DNA of 64,000 bases from Nautilia profundicola AmH (lineage in GTDB: Bacteria; Campylobacterota; Campylobacteria; Campylobacterales; Nautiliaceae). Shown piece by piece: positions 51,741 to 62,024 of the stretch. Below the pieces are notes generated by a model. It did no database searches. It was not told where the DNA came from and saw only the letters and a program-made list of their open reading frames with translations. Location: positions 769,001 through 833,000 of the forward strand of contig NC_012115.1 in the NCBI RefSeq assembly GCF_000021725.1, in the 5' to 3' direction. Every line of letters starts with the position of its first letter. Position 1 is the first letter of the stretch. The position numbers and the translations under genes were made by a program.

Positions 51741-52622
51741 ATGGAAGAAATGATAATAAAAATTTCCGAGAATGTGTTAGAAGAGCTGAAAAAAGTGCAT
51801 AAACCGCCTTATCCACTGTATTATAAAAACGTATTTGTATCATTGGTAAGAAAAGAAGGTATTTTTGAAGAACTGAATCCGAAACTCCTTTGTGTAGAAC
51901 CTGATATCAATGAAGCACTTCTTACAAAAACCGTAAAAACAATAAAAGAAGTAAATAATGTCTCAAAAGAAATTAAGCAGGATTCTGAAACATTGATTGA
52001 AGAAGTGGCTCCATTACAAATTGACGAAATAAAAGAAGCAATCATGCAATTTAGTGCGGGACTATTGCAAAAAATTAACAGGCTGGAAGAAACAGTTCAT
52101 TCTTTAGAAGTAGAACTTGACAAAGCATATAAAGAACTTCTGATCGATCCGTTAACAAAAGTCTATAACAGAAAAGCTTTAAATAATGATTTAAATGAAA
52201 TACTTGAAAAAGGAAAAGATAAAAATCTTGATTTGGTAATAGCTATAGTAGATTTGGATCTGTTTAAAGAAATTAACGATAAATACGGGCATCTTGTGGG
52301 TGATTTCGTTTTGATTAAAATTGCTAATATTATTAGAAAAATGATAAGAAAAGAAAATAAAATTTACAGATACGGCGGTGACGAGTTTATAATTGTATTT
52401 AACAGAATGACATTGGCTCAGGTTAAACCGATAATTCAAAGAATTGTTCATAAAATTGAAAGCACGTTATTAAAATATAAAGACGATCTTATTAAAGTAA
52501 CTGTTTCTGTAGGTTTAACGCAACATAAACAAGGTGATACTTTTGATGAAATTATAAAAAGAGCCGACCACGCTTTATATCAGGCTAAAGTAAAGCGCAA
52601 CGGATATGAAGTAAAGGAATAA
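51741..52622 (+). CDS. Diguanylate cyclase (GGDEF)
   Basis: The 293-residue product has an N-terminal helical domain (about 1-140; no membrane span), a coiled coil (INRLEETVHSLEVELDKAY), then a GGDEF domain: DPLTKVYNRKALN, VDLDLFKEINDKYGH, and the intact motif RYGGDEFIIVF. The inhibitory RxxD site is degenerate (RKEN). The enzyme should make cyclic di-GMP in the cytoplasm. ATG 51741 follows AAAGG and is preferred over ATG 51699. The next gene, cvpA, begins one base after the stop. Confidence 0.9.
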   Translation: MEEMIIKISENVLEELKKVHKPPYPLYYKNVFVSLVRKEGIFEELNPKLLCVEPDINEALLTKTVKTIKEVNNVSKEIKQDSETLIEEVAPLQIDEIKEAIMQFSAGLLQKINRLEETVHSLEVELDKAYKELLIDPLTKVYNRKALNNDLNEILEKGKDKNLDLVIAIVDLDLFKEINDKYGHLVGDFVLIKIANIIRKMIRKENKIYRYGGDEFIIVFNRMTLAQVKPIIQRIVHKIESTLLKYKDDLIKVTVSVGLTQHKQGDTFDEIIKRADHALYQAKVKRNGYEVKE

Positions 52623-52623
52623 A

Positions 52624-53175
52624 ATGAGCATATTTGACGGCATTATAATTGCGATTACACTTATTTTAGCCATAAAAGGTTATTTCAACGGAATCATCAA
52701 GGAAGTCGCAGGACTGATCGGTATTATCGGAGGGCTTTTTTTAGCTTCTAAATTTTTTCATCAAACAGGTTTATATATAAATGATCATTTATTTCAAATA
52801 CCGAATAAATCGGCAGTGGATTTAGTTGGATTTATTGTGGTTTTTGTAGGTTTTTGGGTATTAACGGTTTTTATCGGGTTTTTATTGGGAAAAATCTTAA
52901 AATTAAGTGCACTTGGTGCTTTGGATAAAATACTTGGTTTTATATTCTCCGGAGCCAAATTCTTTTTATTGGTTAGTATAATAGTGGCTATGCTATGGCA
53001 GGTCGCTTTTATAAGAGAAAAAATGCAAAATATTGCAAAAAACAGCTTTATGCTTCCCGTTTTAGTTAAAATTGGCAAAAAAATTATAAATATAACGCCT
53101 CAGGATTTAGAAAAATTAGGGAAAAATGTTAAAATTTCACACTTAATACAGACAAAGGATTCAGTGTATGTTTAG
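52624..53175 (+). CDS. cvpA: CvpA family membrane protein
   Basis: The 183-residue protein has four hydrophobic spans and the CvpA start [39 protein letters not shown], and the later [19 protein letters not shown]. The family was named for colicin V production in E. coli and its biochemical role is unclear. It overlaps lysS by 8 bases. An in-frame AAAGGAATAAA precedes the ATG. Confidence 0.88.
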   Translation: MSIFDGIIIAITLILAIKGYFNGIIKEVAGLIGIIGGLFLASKFFHQTGLYINDHLFQIPNKSAVDLVGFIVVFVGFWVLTVFIGFLLGKILKLSALGALDKILGFIFSGAKFFLLVSIIVAMLWQVAFIREKMQNIAKNSFMLPVLVKIGKKIINITPQDLEKLGKNVKISHLIQTKDSVYV

Positions 53176-54676
53176 TAACGAATATGTAAAACTTAGAATG
53201 CAAAAAGCTGAAAAGTTAAAAGAAGCAGGCATTAACCCTTACGGGCACAATGCAAGCAGAGATACCAAAATAGCGGATTTTTTAGAAAAAAACAAAGACG
53301 TAGAGTCTCTTGAAAACAGACGTGACGAAAACAGAAAGTTTACTGTTGCGGGAAGAGTGAAGTTTTTAAGACTTATGGGGAAAGCCGCGTTTTTCAAGAT
53401 TGAAGATATGACCGGTATTTTACAGGTGTATATGTCTAAAAACGAACTTGGAGACAAATTCAACCTGCTTAAAAAGAACCTTGAAGTTGGAGATATTGTT
53501 GAAGTAACAGGTTATCCGTTTGTTACTAAAACGGGAGAGCTCAGTATCCATGCGGACGATGTAAAAATACTTACAAAAGCTATCCATCCGCTACCTGAAA
53601 AATTCCACGGGCTTCAGGATGTAGAAACAAGATACAGACAAAGATATCTTGATATGATAATGAATAAAGATGTAAGAGATACGTTTTTATTAAGAAGTAA
53701 AATTGTTTCGTTAGTTAGGGAATTCTTCTTAAAACATGGATTTTTAGAAGTTGAAACTCCGATGCTTCACACTGTTGTGGGCGGTGCTAACGCAAGACCT
53801 TTTATGACACACCATAATGCTCTTGATATTGACATGAACCTCAGAATCGCACCTGAACTTTTCCTTAAAAGACTGATAGTGGGTGGATTCGAAGCCGTGT
53901 TTGAACTTAACAGAAACTTCAGAAACGAAGGGATTGACCATACACACAACCCTGAGTTTACTATGATAGAGTTTTACTGGGCTTATCATACTAAAGAAGA
54001 TTTAATGAAATTAACTAAAGAGCTGTTTGATTATCTTTTTGAAAAATTAAATCTTCCTAAAAAACTTCAGTACGGTGATATGGTTATTGATTTCGATAAC
54101 TGGACTACAATTACATATAGAGATTCTCTCATAAAAATCGGAAACGTTCCTGAAGAAATACTTGAAGATGTGAACGCAATGAAAAAATATCTAAAAGACC
54201 ACGGTGTTGAACTTGAAGAACATATAGATTCTAAAGGTAAACTTTGGGCTGAACTTTTTGACGAGTTTGTTGAAAGTAAGCTTATCGATCCTACATTTGT
54301 AACTGATTTTCCAATCGAAATTTCTCCGCTTGCGAGAAGAAGCGATGAAAATCCAGAGATTGCAGAGAGATTTGAGCTGTTTATTGCAGGGCGTGAAATT
54401 GCAAACGGATTTAACGAACTTAACGATCCTCTTGATCAATACGAAAGATTCAAAGCTCAGCTTGAAGCTAAGGCTAAAGGTGATGAAGAAGGCATGGAAA
54501 TGGATGAAGACTACATAAGAGCTCTTCAGTACGGAATGCCTCCTACTGCCGGTGAAGGAATAGGTATAGACAGACTTGTGATGCTTTTAACAAATTCACA
54601 CTCTATTAAAGATGTGATTCTGTTCCCGACTATGAAACCTAAAAAAGAAATACAAAACGAAGACGACGTAAAATAA
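53168..54676 (+). CDS. lysS: Lysyl-tRNA synthetase, class II
   Basis: LysS charges tRNA-Lys. The 502-residue product has an OB anticodon-binding domain ([20 protein letters not shown]) and the class II motifs: motif 1 near residue 180 ([20 protein letters not shown]), motif 2 ([20 protein letters not shown]), and motif 3 ([17 protein letters not shown]). The length and order are standard. It begins inside the cvpA end. Its neighbours lysS-glyA-DUF1882-SPOR are conserved in Campylobacter as I recall. Confidence 0.96.
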   Translation: MFSNEYVKLRMQKAEKLKEAGINPYGHNASRDTKIADFLEKNKDVESLENRRDENRKFTVAGRVKFLRLMGKAAFFKIEDMTGILQVYMSKNELGDKFNLLKKNLEVGDIVEVTGYPFVTKTGELSIHADDVKILTKAIHPLPEKFHGLQDVETRYRQRYLDMIMNKDVRDTFLLRSKIVSLVREFFLKHGFLEVETPMLHTVVGGANARPFMTHHNALDIDMNLRIAPELFLKRLIVGGFEAVFELNRNFRNEGIDHTHNPEFTMIEFYWAYHTKEDLMKLTKELFDYLFEKLNLPKKLQYGDMVIDFDNWTTITYRDSLIKIGNVPEEILEDVNAMKKYLKDHGVELEEHIDSKGKLWAELFDEFVESKLIDPTFVTDFPIEISPLARRSDENPEIAERFELFIAGREIANGFNELNDPLDQYERFKAQLEAKAKGDEEGMEMDEDYIRALQYGMPPTAGEGIGIDRLVMLLTNSHSIKDVILFPTMKPKKEIQNEDDVK

Positions 54677-54690
54677 AAAAGGAGATATAA

Positions 54691-55938
54691 ATGAGTTTAA
54701 GAGATTACGATATTGACGTTTATTCAATAATTGAAAAAGAACTTGAAAGACAAACAAACCACCTCGAAATGATTGCAAGTGAAAACTTCACTCTTCCTGA
54801 AGTTATGGAAGCTATGGGGAGTGTATTTACAAATAAATATGCTGAAGGTTATCCGTACAAAAGATATTACGGTGGATGTGAATACGCCGACTTAGTTGAA
54901 CAGTTGGCAATTGACAGGGCAAAAGAGCTTTTCGGATGTGAGTTTGCAAACGTTCAGCCGCATTCTGGAAGCCAGGCAAACGGTGCCGTATATGTTGCAC
55001 TTTTAAAACCTCTTGATAAACTACTTGGAATGGATCTAAGCAATGGAGGACACTTAACTCACGGTGCTAAGGTTAACTTCTCAGGTAAACATTATCACAG
55101 TTTCTCTTACGGAATTGATGAAAAAACCGGAAGAATCGATTACGACAGAGTAAGAGATATCGCAAAAATCACTAAACCTAAAATGATCGTTTGCGGTGCG
55201 AGTGCATACCCGAGAGAGATTGATTTCGCTAAATTTAGAGAAATCGCTGATGAAGTGGGTGCTATTTTAATGGCTGACGTAGCACATATTGCTGGTCTTG
55301 TGGTTGCAGGTGAGCATCCTCATCCGTTCCCTCACTGTGATGTTGTGACAACTACGACTCATAAAACATTAAGAGGACCAAGAGGCGGGCTTATCCTTAC
55401 AAACAACGAGGAATACGCTAAAAAAATCAACAGTGCTATTTTCCCTGGAATTCAGGGTGGTCCATTAGTACACGTAATCGCAGCTAAAGCTGTAGGATTT
55501 AAAATGAACCTTCAGCCGAGCTGGAAAGAATACGCAAAACAGGTAAAAGCTAACGCTAAAGTACTTGCTGAAGTACTGCTTGAGAGAGGTTATGATATCG
55601 TTAGTGGTGGTACTGACAATCATTTAGTACTTGTAAGTTTCTTAAATAAAGAATTCAGTGGTAAAGAAGCTGAAGAAGCGCTTGGAAGAGCCGGAATTAC
55701 TGTAAATAAAAACACAGTACCTGGTGAAAAAAGAAGTCCTTTTGTAACTTCAGGTATCAGAATCGGAAGCCCGGCACTTACTGCAAGAGGAATGAAAGAA
55801 GAAGAATTCAGATTGATTGCTACAAGAATTGCAGACGTTCTTGATGATATTTATAATCTTGAATTACAAGATAAAGTAGCGGCTGAGCTTAAAGAACTTG
55901 CAAGCAAATTCGTAATTTACGACAGACCTACATATTAA
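54691..55938 (+). CDS. glyA: Serine hydroxymethyltransferase
   Basis: GlyA converts serine and tetrahydrofolate to glycine and methylene-tetrahydrofolate. The 415-residue PLP enzyme has [38 protein letters not shown], and the PLP lysine near residue 225 in [16 protein letters not shown]. The C-terminal [20 protein letters not shown] is standard. AAGGAG precedes the ATG. A strong GC hairpin follows the stop, before the DUF1882 gene. Confidence 0.97.
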   Translation: MSLRDYDIDVYSIIEKELERQTNHLEMIASENFTLPEVMEAMGSVFTNKYAEGYPYKRYYGGCEYADLVEQLAIDRAKELFGCEFANVQPHSGSQANGAVYVALLKPLDKLLGMDLSNGGHLTHGAKVNFSGKHYHSFSYGIDEKTGRIDYDRVRDIAKITKPKMIVCGASAYPREIDFAKFREIADEVGAILMADVAHIAGLVVAGEHPHPFPHCDVVTTTTHKTLRGPRGGLILTNNEEYAKKINSAIFPGIQGGPLVHVIAAKAVGFKMNLQPSWKEYAKQVKANAKVLAEVLLERGYDIVSGGTDNHLVLVSFLNKEFSGKEAEEALGRAGITVNKNTVPGEKRSPFVTSGIRIGSPALTARGMKEEEFRLIATRIADVLDDIYNLELQDKVAAELKELASKFVIYDRPTY

Positions 55939-55942
55939 TAAA

Positions 55943-55957
55943 CGGGGGTTTCCCCCG
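55943..55957 (+). terminator. GC-rich hairpin after glyA
   Basis: CGGGGG-TTT-CCCCCG makes a 6-bp stem of pure G-C pairs with a 3-base loop, unusual in this AT-rich genome. No T tract follows, so it is a processing or 3' stability element, or a weak attenuator, rather than a standard terminator. The DUF1882 gene follows 20 bases later. Confidence 0.55.
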
Positions 55958-55977
55958 CAACTGAAAAAGGAGAAAAA

Positions 55978-56526
55978 TTGGCTTATACTGTCGATATTTC
56001 TTTAATAAAAATGAATAAATCCTACTATTATGAATATAAAGGTACAATTGTCAATAAAATTGTTTACAAAGGCAGAACATTTTTTGATAAATATGAGAAA
56101 ATAAACAAACCTTTAACATATCAGATAATGAATGATCATGCTGAAAAAAAAATAATAGTTGCTCATGATTTAATTAACAGGCAAAGAAACATTGTGGAAA
56201 ACATAGTGTTTGATTATAACGGCAGAGATCCTGAAAGATTTTGGAACAGGGCAAGTCTGTTATTAAGGGAAGAAGGGTTTTTAAATTTTACTGCATATCA
56301 TTCAAAAACACCGGGACATTTGCACCTTTATATTCATAAAGGGCACACAACGTTAAATGAAGCGATACAGCTTGGAAAATCTCTTTCAATGAAATTGGCT
56401 TCTAAACTACCGAAACAATGGAGAGTTTTTCCGACTGACGAACTTCCGAGTGAATTCAATATTTTGAATTTGCCTTATGAACTATACAAAAAAGAACGTG
56501 GGGCTGCATGGTCAAAACACATGTAG
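55978..56526 (+). CDS. DUF1882 family protein
   Basis: The 182-residue product begins with TTG and AAGGAG before it. It is cytoplasmic with GTIVNKIVYKGRTFFDKYEK, PERFWNRASLLLREEGFLNF and HSKTPGHLHLYIHKGHTTLN; the three-histidine cluster might bind metal. The family DUF1882 is limited to Campylobacterota, and in Campylobacter it lies next to glyA (Cj0403). The function is unknown; the end, RGAAWSKHM, is conserved-looking. Confidence 0.85.
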   Translation: MAYTVDISLIKMNKSYYYEYKGTIVNKIVYKGRTFFDKYEKINKPLTYQIMNDHAEKKIIVAHDLINRQRNIVENIVFDYNGRDPERFWNRASLLLREEGFLNFTAYHSKTPGHLHLYIHKGHTTLNEAIQLGKSLSMKLASKLPKQWRVFPTDELPSEFNILNLPYELYKKERGAAWSKHM

Positions 56527-56541
56527 CAAAAAGGAGTAACC

Positions 56542-57204
56542 ATGCCGAATAAAGACGATTTATTAAACTTAAACGATAAAAAAAACTTAAAAAAACCTTT
56601 AATTTACGGAGCAATTGCATTTTTAGTATTTATTATTGCAATTTTAGGTTTTGCTATTTATAACAATACTGCTTCAAAACAGGATAATGTTGTTTTACCT
56701 CCTCAGATTCAGGAAGAAAAACAGGATACGATGTTTAGAGAAGTGCCTATAGAAGAGTCTGCTAAAATTACCGAAAATAACGATTTAGCAGATAAACTTA
56801 TCAAAAAAGATGAAGAAAAAGCTGCACCTGCAACTGAAAATAAAACTGAACAATTAAAAGAAGAAAAACCTGTTCAAAAAGAAACTGCTGAAAAACCGGA
56901 AGTGGAAAAAGCTGCACCTAAACATGTTGTAAAAAAACCGACAGTTGCTACCAAAGGTAAATATTACGTTCAAGTAGCTGCTTTAATGAAATATAAAAAG
57001 CCAAATCAAAAATTTTTAAATTTAATTAAAAAAGAAGGTTACAATTACAGACTATATGAAACTTATTACGTAAAAGACGGTAAAAAAATTGATGTGGTAA
57101 AAATTTTAGTCGGACCTTTCAAAGATAAAACTACAGCAAAAAAAGAACTTAAAAAAATCAAAGAAACAATTACACAAAACGCGTTTATTTATAAGGTTAA
57201 ATAA
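56542..57204 (+). CDS. SPOR-domain protein
   Basis: The 220-residue protein has a short cytoplasmic N-terminus, one membrane span (about 22-43), a Lys/Glu/Pro-rich linker (about 60-130), and a C-terminal SPOR domain (GKYYVQVAALMKYKKPNQKF ... VKILVGPFKDKTTAKKELKK). SPOR domains bind denuded glycan strands at the septum, so a role in cell division or wall remodelling is likely. It lies 15 bases after DUF1882 and overlaps trpE by one base. The gene order matches Campylobacter Cj0402-Cj0404. Confidence 0.9.
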   Translation: MPNKDDLLNLNDKKNLKKPLIYGAIAFLVFIIAILGFAIYNNTASKQDNVVLPPQIQEEKQDTMFREVPIEESAKITENNDLADKLIKKDEEKAAPATENKTEQLKEEKPVQKETAEKPEVEKAAPKHVVKKPTVATKGKYYVQVAALMKYKKPNQKFLNLIKKEGYNYRLYETYYVKDGKKIDVVKILVGPFKDKTTAKKELKKIKETITQNAFIYKVK

Positions 57205-58601
57205 TGGTATATGACAAGTTTTTAGTTGATGAGTTTTCTCCCATAGCAATATACAATCAAATAAAACGCCTTTTCCCGAAAGAAAGGCTTTTTTTATTTG
57301 AAAGTGTTATAAACAACACAGACGGAAATTATACTTTTTTATTTCTTGGTGAAAGAGAAACAATTAAATATCAAAATGAAAAAACTTATTATTTTGACGG
57401 AGATAAAGAAAAAATTTATGATACGGACCCATTTTCTTTTATGAAGGACTATTATAAAAAAATAGACTTTGATTATTATAAAAAACTCTCTCACGATTTA
57501 CAAATAGGTTTTATCGACGGATTCGTAGGATATATCGGTTATGATATGGTAAAAGTCTTTGAACCGGTACTAAAAGAAAGTATGGATAATTTAATAGATG
57601 AAACAAATATTCCAGATTTTTATATGATAAGACCAAAAATAGTAATAGGATTCTCCCATAAATCGTCGGAGTTGACTATAGTTATCAATGACGAAAATTA
57701 TAAGAATTATCTTTATATAATGAAAGATATAATCAATTCTACTTATAAACATATTCCACTGCAAAAAGCGCAAATTTTAGAAGAACCTAAATTTGTTTTT
57801 TCAAAAGAAAAATTTTATAAAATGGTTGAAACCGCAAAAGAGCACATCAAGGCAGGAGATATTTTTCAAATAGTTCTTTCTAATAGATTGAAAGTAAAAG
57901 CGAAAATAGACAGACTTTCTTTTTACAGAAAATTAAGAAGTAAAAATCCGTCTCCGTATCTTTATTTTATTGATATTGACGATTTTGCAATTATCGGAAG
58001 TTCTCCTGAAGTAATGGTTAGGTTAAATGAGGGAATGATACTTCTTAGGCCTATTGCAGGTACACGTAAAAGAGGGGATACGCTTAAAAAAGATCTTGAA
58101 ATGGAACACGATATGTTAAACGATCCTAAAGAGGTTGCTGAACATATTATGCTTGTGGATCTCGGAAGAAACGATGTGGGGCGTGTAGCAAAAGCCGGCA
58201 GTGTTGAAGTTGAAGAACTTATGAGAGTTGAGAGATATTCCCATGTTATGCATATGGTAAGCGACGTTGTTGCGGAAATAGACCCTAAATATGATATGTT
58301 TGATTTGTTTAAAGCCACTTTTACAGCAGGTACCATGACTGGGGCGCCTAAAATAAAAGCAATGGAGCTTATCGCTAAATATGAAGGTCTTAAAAGAGGT
58401 TATTATGCTGGCAGCGTAGGCTATTTTGGTTTTGACGGCAATATGGATACCGCAATTACTATACGAACCGCCCTTGTTAAAGATGACGAGGTTATTTTCC
58501 AGGCGGGGGCGGGTGTAGTTGCCGACAGTAAACCTGAACTTGAATATAAAGAAGTAAATAATAAATTGGGAGCGTTGGTAGCTACTCTCAAAGAATTGTA
58601 A
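57204..58601 (+). CDS. trpE: Anthranilate synthase component I
   Basis: TrpE makes anthranilate from chorismate, using ammonia from TrpG. The 465-residue protein has the chorismate-binding core: GDIFQIVLSNRLKVKA, SPEVMVRL, LLRPIAGTRKRGDT, EHIMLVDLGRNDVGRVA and the closing FTAGTMTGAPKIKAMELI. PIAGTRxRG and the residues after it favour TrpE over PabB. No trpG/D is adjacent. It starts one base inside the SPOR gene. It is inserted between SPOR and aroE compared with Campylobacter, together with the CheX fusion. Confidence 0.9.
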   Translation: MVYDKFLVDEFSPIAIYNQIKRLFPKERLFLFESVINNTDGNYTFLFLGERETIKYQNEKTYYFDGDKEKIYDTDPFSFMKDYYKKIDFDYYKKLSHDLQIGFIDGFVGYIGYDMVKVFEPVLKESMDNLIDETNIPDFYMIRPKIVIGFSHKSSELTIVINDENYKNYLYIMKDIINSTYKHIPLQKAQILEEPKFVFSKEKFYKMVETAKEHIKAGDIFQIVLSNRLKVKAKIDRLSFYRKLRSKNPSPYLYFIDIDDFAIIGSSPEVMVRLNEGMILLRPIAGTRKRGDTLKKDLEMEHDMLNDPKEVAEHIMLVDLGRNDVGRVAKAGSVEVEELMRVERYSHVMHMVSDVVAEIDPKYDMFDLFKATFTAGTMTGAPKIKAMELIAKYEGLKRGYYAGSVGYFGFDGNMDTAITIRTALVKDDEVIFQAGAGVVADSKPELEYKEVNNKLGALVATLKEL

Positions 58602-58610
58602 AGGATGAAA

Positions 58611-59987
58611 ATGGGGGTTGTTAGAAGTTATTTAGGCTCAAAGGTGTATTATAGACCTCAAGGTTTTTTAGATGCAAGTAATGCTTCTTTAATTATTACT
58701 CCTAACGATATAAAAAACTTTGAAACACGTAAAATAAAATATGTCAGCATTGATTTTGCAAAAGTAATTAGTGCAAATATCAATGCAATTAGATTCTTAA
58801 ACGATATTTTTGAAACTCTTTATAAAAAAGATATTGAATGCAGTTTTTTTAACGTTAACAAAAGTGTATATGATTTGGTATTAAAAATAGACAACAGATT
58901 TTTTAACATATATGAATCGGAAGAAGTTGAAAAACTTTTTACAAGTGACGAAATTATAGATAAAGACATTTATCTTTGTTGTATAAATAATGATGAAAAT
59001 AAAAACCTTATAATATATCATTTGGTAAAAAAAGGGTATATGCCAATATCCGTAAATGACGAGTCAGAAATCAAAAACACAGAGAATGCAATTGTTATAA
59101 AAAACAGCATTATTTCGAAATTTTCTAATAGGGTAAGCGCTATTGTTAAAAACAACATAGTATATTTTTATTTTGACGGTTTTTTGGATACAAGTTTATC
59201 GCAAAAATTTGATATTGATTATTTTAGAAGAAGTTTAAGTATCGGATTTAGAATTTTTGTGTTTAATATGAATAATGTAAAAGGTTTAAATATACATGCC
59301 GTAAGTTTTCTTACAAAATTAGGTGTAGAAAGTGCTGAGTACGGTGCATTGATGGCGATAGTCGGACTTAATGCAAAAAATGTTCAACCTAAAATGCTTA
59401 CCGATTTGGAAGATGTCGGGTTTTTATTCTTTGCGGATGAAGATGAGCTTATGAATTCGGAAGCGCTCGAAGAAGCAAAAAAACACATGGATGTTATCTA
59501 TAAAAAGCAGAAAAAAATAACAAAAGAACTTGTAAATCTTCTTCCTTATTTCGTAAATTCAACTATTGATACTGTTCAGTTGATGACAGGTATCGAAGCA
59601 AAAAAAGAAAAACCTGAATTAACTAAAATTGAATTTGATTTATCAAATAATAACTATGTTACGAGTTCATTAGGTTTTTACGGTGATATAGACGGGATGG
59701 TGGTGTTGATTTTCAGTGAAAAGTTGACTAAAAACATTTCGAGAATTCTTTTGGGAGAAGAAGCTAAAACGAAAGAAGAATTACATGATATTGTGGCGGA
59801 GTTTGCAAATATTATCGTTGGTAATACCAAAACCGAATTTGCAAAACACGATGTACAAATCAATATGACATTACCTAAAGTTTTTGACGATTTGGAAAGC
59901 TTGAAATCTTTGGTAGCTGAGAAAAAAGCTATTGAAGTAAAATTCTATTTTGATGATGATGAATTTTATTTTTATTTAACACGTTAA
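58611..59987 (+). CDS. STAS-STAS-CheX domain protein
   Basis: The 458-residue protein has no membrane span. Residues 1-105 and about 170-295 look like two STAS domains (the second has GFLDTSLS, NMNNVKGLNIHAVSFLTKLG and LEDVGFLFFADEDEL). A REC-like fragment may lie between (YHLVKKGYMPISVNDESE). The C-terminal 150 residues match CheX: GFYGDIDGMVVLIFSEKL, then EFANIIVGN with the catalytic-type E397 and N400. CheX dephosphorylates CheY-P. ATG 58611 (MGVVRS) follows AAAGGA by six bases. It lies between trpE and aroE, far from other chemotaxis genes. Confidence 0.8.
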   Translation: MGVVRSYLGSKVYYRPQGFLDASNASLIITPNDIKNFETRKIKYVSIDFAKVISANINAIRFLNDIFETLYKKDIECSFFNVNKSVYDLVLKIDNRFFNIYESEEVEKLFTSDEIIDKDIYLCCINNDENKNLIIYHLVKKGYMPISVNDESEIKNTENAIVIKNSIISKFSNRVSAIVKNNIVYFYFDGFLDTSLSQKFDIDYFRRSLSIGFRIFVFNMNNVKGLNIHAVSFLTKLGVESAEYGALMAIVGLNAKNVQPKMLTDLEDVGFLFFADEDELMNSEALEEAKKHMDVIYKKQKKITKELVNLLPYFVNSTIDTVQLMTGIEAKKEKPELTKIEFDLSNNNYVTSSLGFYGDIDGMVVLIFSEKLTKNISRILLGEEAKTKEELHDIVAEFANIIVGNTKTEFAKHDVQINMTLPKVFDDLESLKSLVAEKKAIEVKFYFDDDEFYFYLTR

Positions 59988-59996
59988 AGGTTGTAT

Positions 59997-60764
59997 ATGT
60001 TTTTGATATTCGGAAACCCAGTTTCTCATTCTAAGTCTCCTTTGATGCACAATTATTTTTTTAAAAAAAGTAACATTAAAGAGTGTTACGGAAGATATAA
60101 GCTTGAAAACGGTGAAGAAATTATTGATAAATTTAAAGAACTTAAAATTAAAGGTGCAAACGTTACAGTACCTCATAAAGAACATGCGTTTAAACTTGCC
60201 GATGAAGTGAGGGGAATTGCAAAAGAAATAGGTGCGGTGAATACTCTTGTTGAAGAAAACGGAAAAGTAATCGGTTACAATACAGATGCTCCCGGCTTTC
60301 TTGAAGCGGTTAAAGAATTTGAATATGAAAGCGTTTTAATAATAGGAGCGGGGGGTACCGCAAAAGCTCTTAGTCTTGTTTTCCCTAATGCACATATTTT
60401 AAACAGAAGTGAAGGCAGACTTCAGTATTTCAGAAACAAAGGTCTTAAATCTTTTACATGGGATGAATTTAAAACAAACAGTTATGATTTAATTATCAAC
60501 ACCACAAGTGCGGGGCTTAGTGATGATAATTATCCGGCCCCACAAAATATTTTAAAAGAACTGTTTTCAAAAGCAAAATACGCCGTTGATGTAATTTACG
60601 GAAAAGAAACACCGTTTTTAAAACTTGCAAAGCAATATAATCTTAAAACAAAAACAGGTCTTGATATGCTTGTATATCAGGGAGTGTTGGCAATGGAGCT
60701 GTTTTTGGGTAAAGAGCTGGATAAGAAAAAAACGGCTGAAATTTATTTTGAAATATTAAGGTAA
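59997..60764 (+). CDS. aroE: Shikimate dehydrogenase
   Basis: AroE reduces 3-dehydroshikimate with NADPH in the shikimate pathway. The 255-residue product has [48 protein letters not shown], the nucleotide motif [15 protein letters not shown] near residue 117, and [16 protein letters not shown] lies six bases before ATG 59997; TTG at 59991 is less likely. The gene is convergent with murA and overlaps it by 9 bases. trpE and murA are nearby users of related metabolism. Confidence 0.94.
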   Translation: MFLIFGNPVSHSKSPLMHNYFFKKSNIKECYGRYKLENGEEIIDKFKELKIKGANVTVPHKEHAFKLADEVRGIAKEIGAVNTLVEENGKVIGYNTDAPGFLEAVKEFEYESVLIIGAGGTAKALSLVFPNAHILNRSEGRLQYFRNKGLKSFTWDEFKTNSYDLIINTTSAGLSDDNYPAPQNILKELFSKAKYAVDVIYGKETPFLKLAKQYNLKTKTGLDMLVYQGVLAMELFLGKELDKKKTAEIYFEILR

Positions 60765-62024
60765 CGGCTCGTCTTTTAATTCCACCTGTGCCCCTAAGGC
60801 TTTGAATTTTTCCGTTAGTTTTTCATATCCTCTGAAAAGGTGGTAAATTCTGTGTACGTTTGTTTCGCCTTTTGCTATCAGTCCCGCGAGCACCAATGCT
60901 GAAGAGGCTCTTAAATCCGTAGCCATTACATCTGCACCGACTAACGGAGTAGGGCCTTGGATTGTAGCGGTTTTACTCTGGATTTTTATATTAGCTCCGA
61001 GTCTGTTTAGTTCCGGTACGTGCATAAACCTGTTTTCAAACAGTCTCTCTTCAATTATACTGACACCCTCTGCCTGTGTGGCAATTGCCATAAACTGTGC
61101 CTGCATATCGGTAGGAAATCCAGGGAATTCGGTTGTTGAAATGTTAGTAGGAAGAATTTTTTGTGCTGGAAAAATAGTAATTTCGTTTTCGGTTGCTTCG
61201 AGTTTGAATCCCATTTGCGAAAACTTTACAAGTACGCTTTCAAGATGTGCGGGGATAACGTTTTTAAGTGTTATCTGTGAATTTGTTATAGCACCTGCGG
61301 CAAGGTATGTTCCGGCTTCGATTCTGTCGGGAATTATTCTTTCTTCTTTAAAGTTTAAAAGTTCACCGTCGCTACCGTGTACGATTATTTCGTTTGTTCC
61401 GATTCCTTCAATCTCCACTCCTGCGTTTTGCAGTATTTCACAAAGTTGGATAACTTCCGGTTCTTTTGCAGCGTTTATAATCCTTGTTTTACCTTTTGCG
61501 AGAGCTGCGGCCATTACGATATTTTCCGTACCTGTTACGGTTATTTTATCAAAGATGATGTCGGCTCCTGAGAGTTTACCTGTTGCATGGATATAACCGC
61601 CTTCAATTTTTATTTCAGCTCCCATAGCTTCAAGTGCTTTTAAATGCAAATCAACCGGTCTTGCACCTATAGCACATCCGCCGGGAAGCGAAACTTTGCA
61701 CTCTCCGAATCTTGAAAGAAGAGGCCCGAGTACAAGAATAGAAGCCCTCATTGTTTTTACGATTTCATATACGGCGGTTGTATTGTTTATTCCGGCTGTA
61801 TTTATTTTTAAACTGTTGTTTTCAAATTGATATTCGGCACCCAAAAGGCTAAAAAGTTTAAGAAGTGTTTTAACATCCGCAACTTCCGGAACGTTTGTCA
61901 AAAACACGTCGTTTTTAGCCAAAATTGTTGATGCGATTATCGGAAGCGCTGCGTTTTTGGCACCGCTTATTTCTATACTTCCGCTAAGTTTGGGAGTCTG
62001 TTTAATATTAAGATATTTATACAT
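60756..62024 (-). CDS. murA: UDP-N-acetylglucosamine 1-carboxyvinyltransferase
   Basis: MurA attaches enolpyruvate to UDP-GlcNAc, the first committed step of peptidoglycan synthesis and target of fosfomycin. The 422-residue protein has [20 protein letters not shown], the catalytic loop [16 protein letters not shown] with Cys117, and [18 protein letters not shown] near residue 300. The cysteine in the loop predicts fosfomycin sensitivity as in E. coli. Start ATG 62024 overlaps the nfo stop; the ribosome site is weak. It overlaps aroE tail to tail. Confidence 0.96.
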   Translation of the reverse strand: MYKYLNIKQTPKLSGSIEISGAKNAALPIIASTILAKNDVFLTNVPEVADVKTLLKLFSLLGAEYQFENNSLKINTAGINNTTAVYEIVKTMRASILVLGPLLSRFGECKVSLPGGCAIGARPVDLHLKALEAMGAEIKIEGGYIHATGKLSGADIIFDKITVTGTENIVMAAALAKGKTRIINAAKEPEVIQLCEILQNAGVEIEGIGTNEIIVHGSDGELLNFKEERIIPDRIEAGTYLAAGAITNSQITLKNVIPAHLESVLVKFSQMGFKLEATENEITIFPAQKILPTNISTTEFPGFPTDMQAQFMAIATQAEGVSIIEERLFENRFMHVPELNRLGANIKIQSKTATIQGPTPLVGADVMATDLRASSALVLAGLIAKGETNVHRIYHLFRGYEKLTEKFKALGAQVELKDEPLP

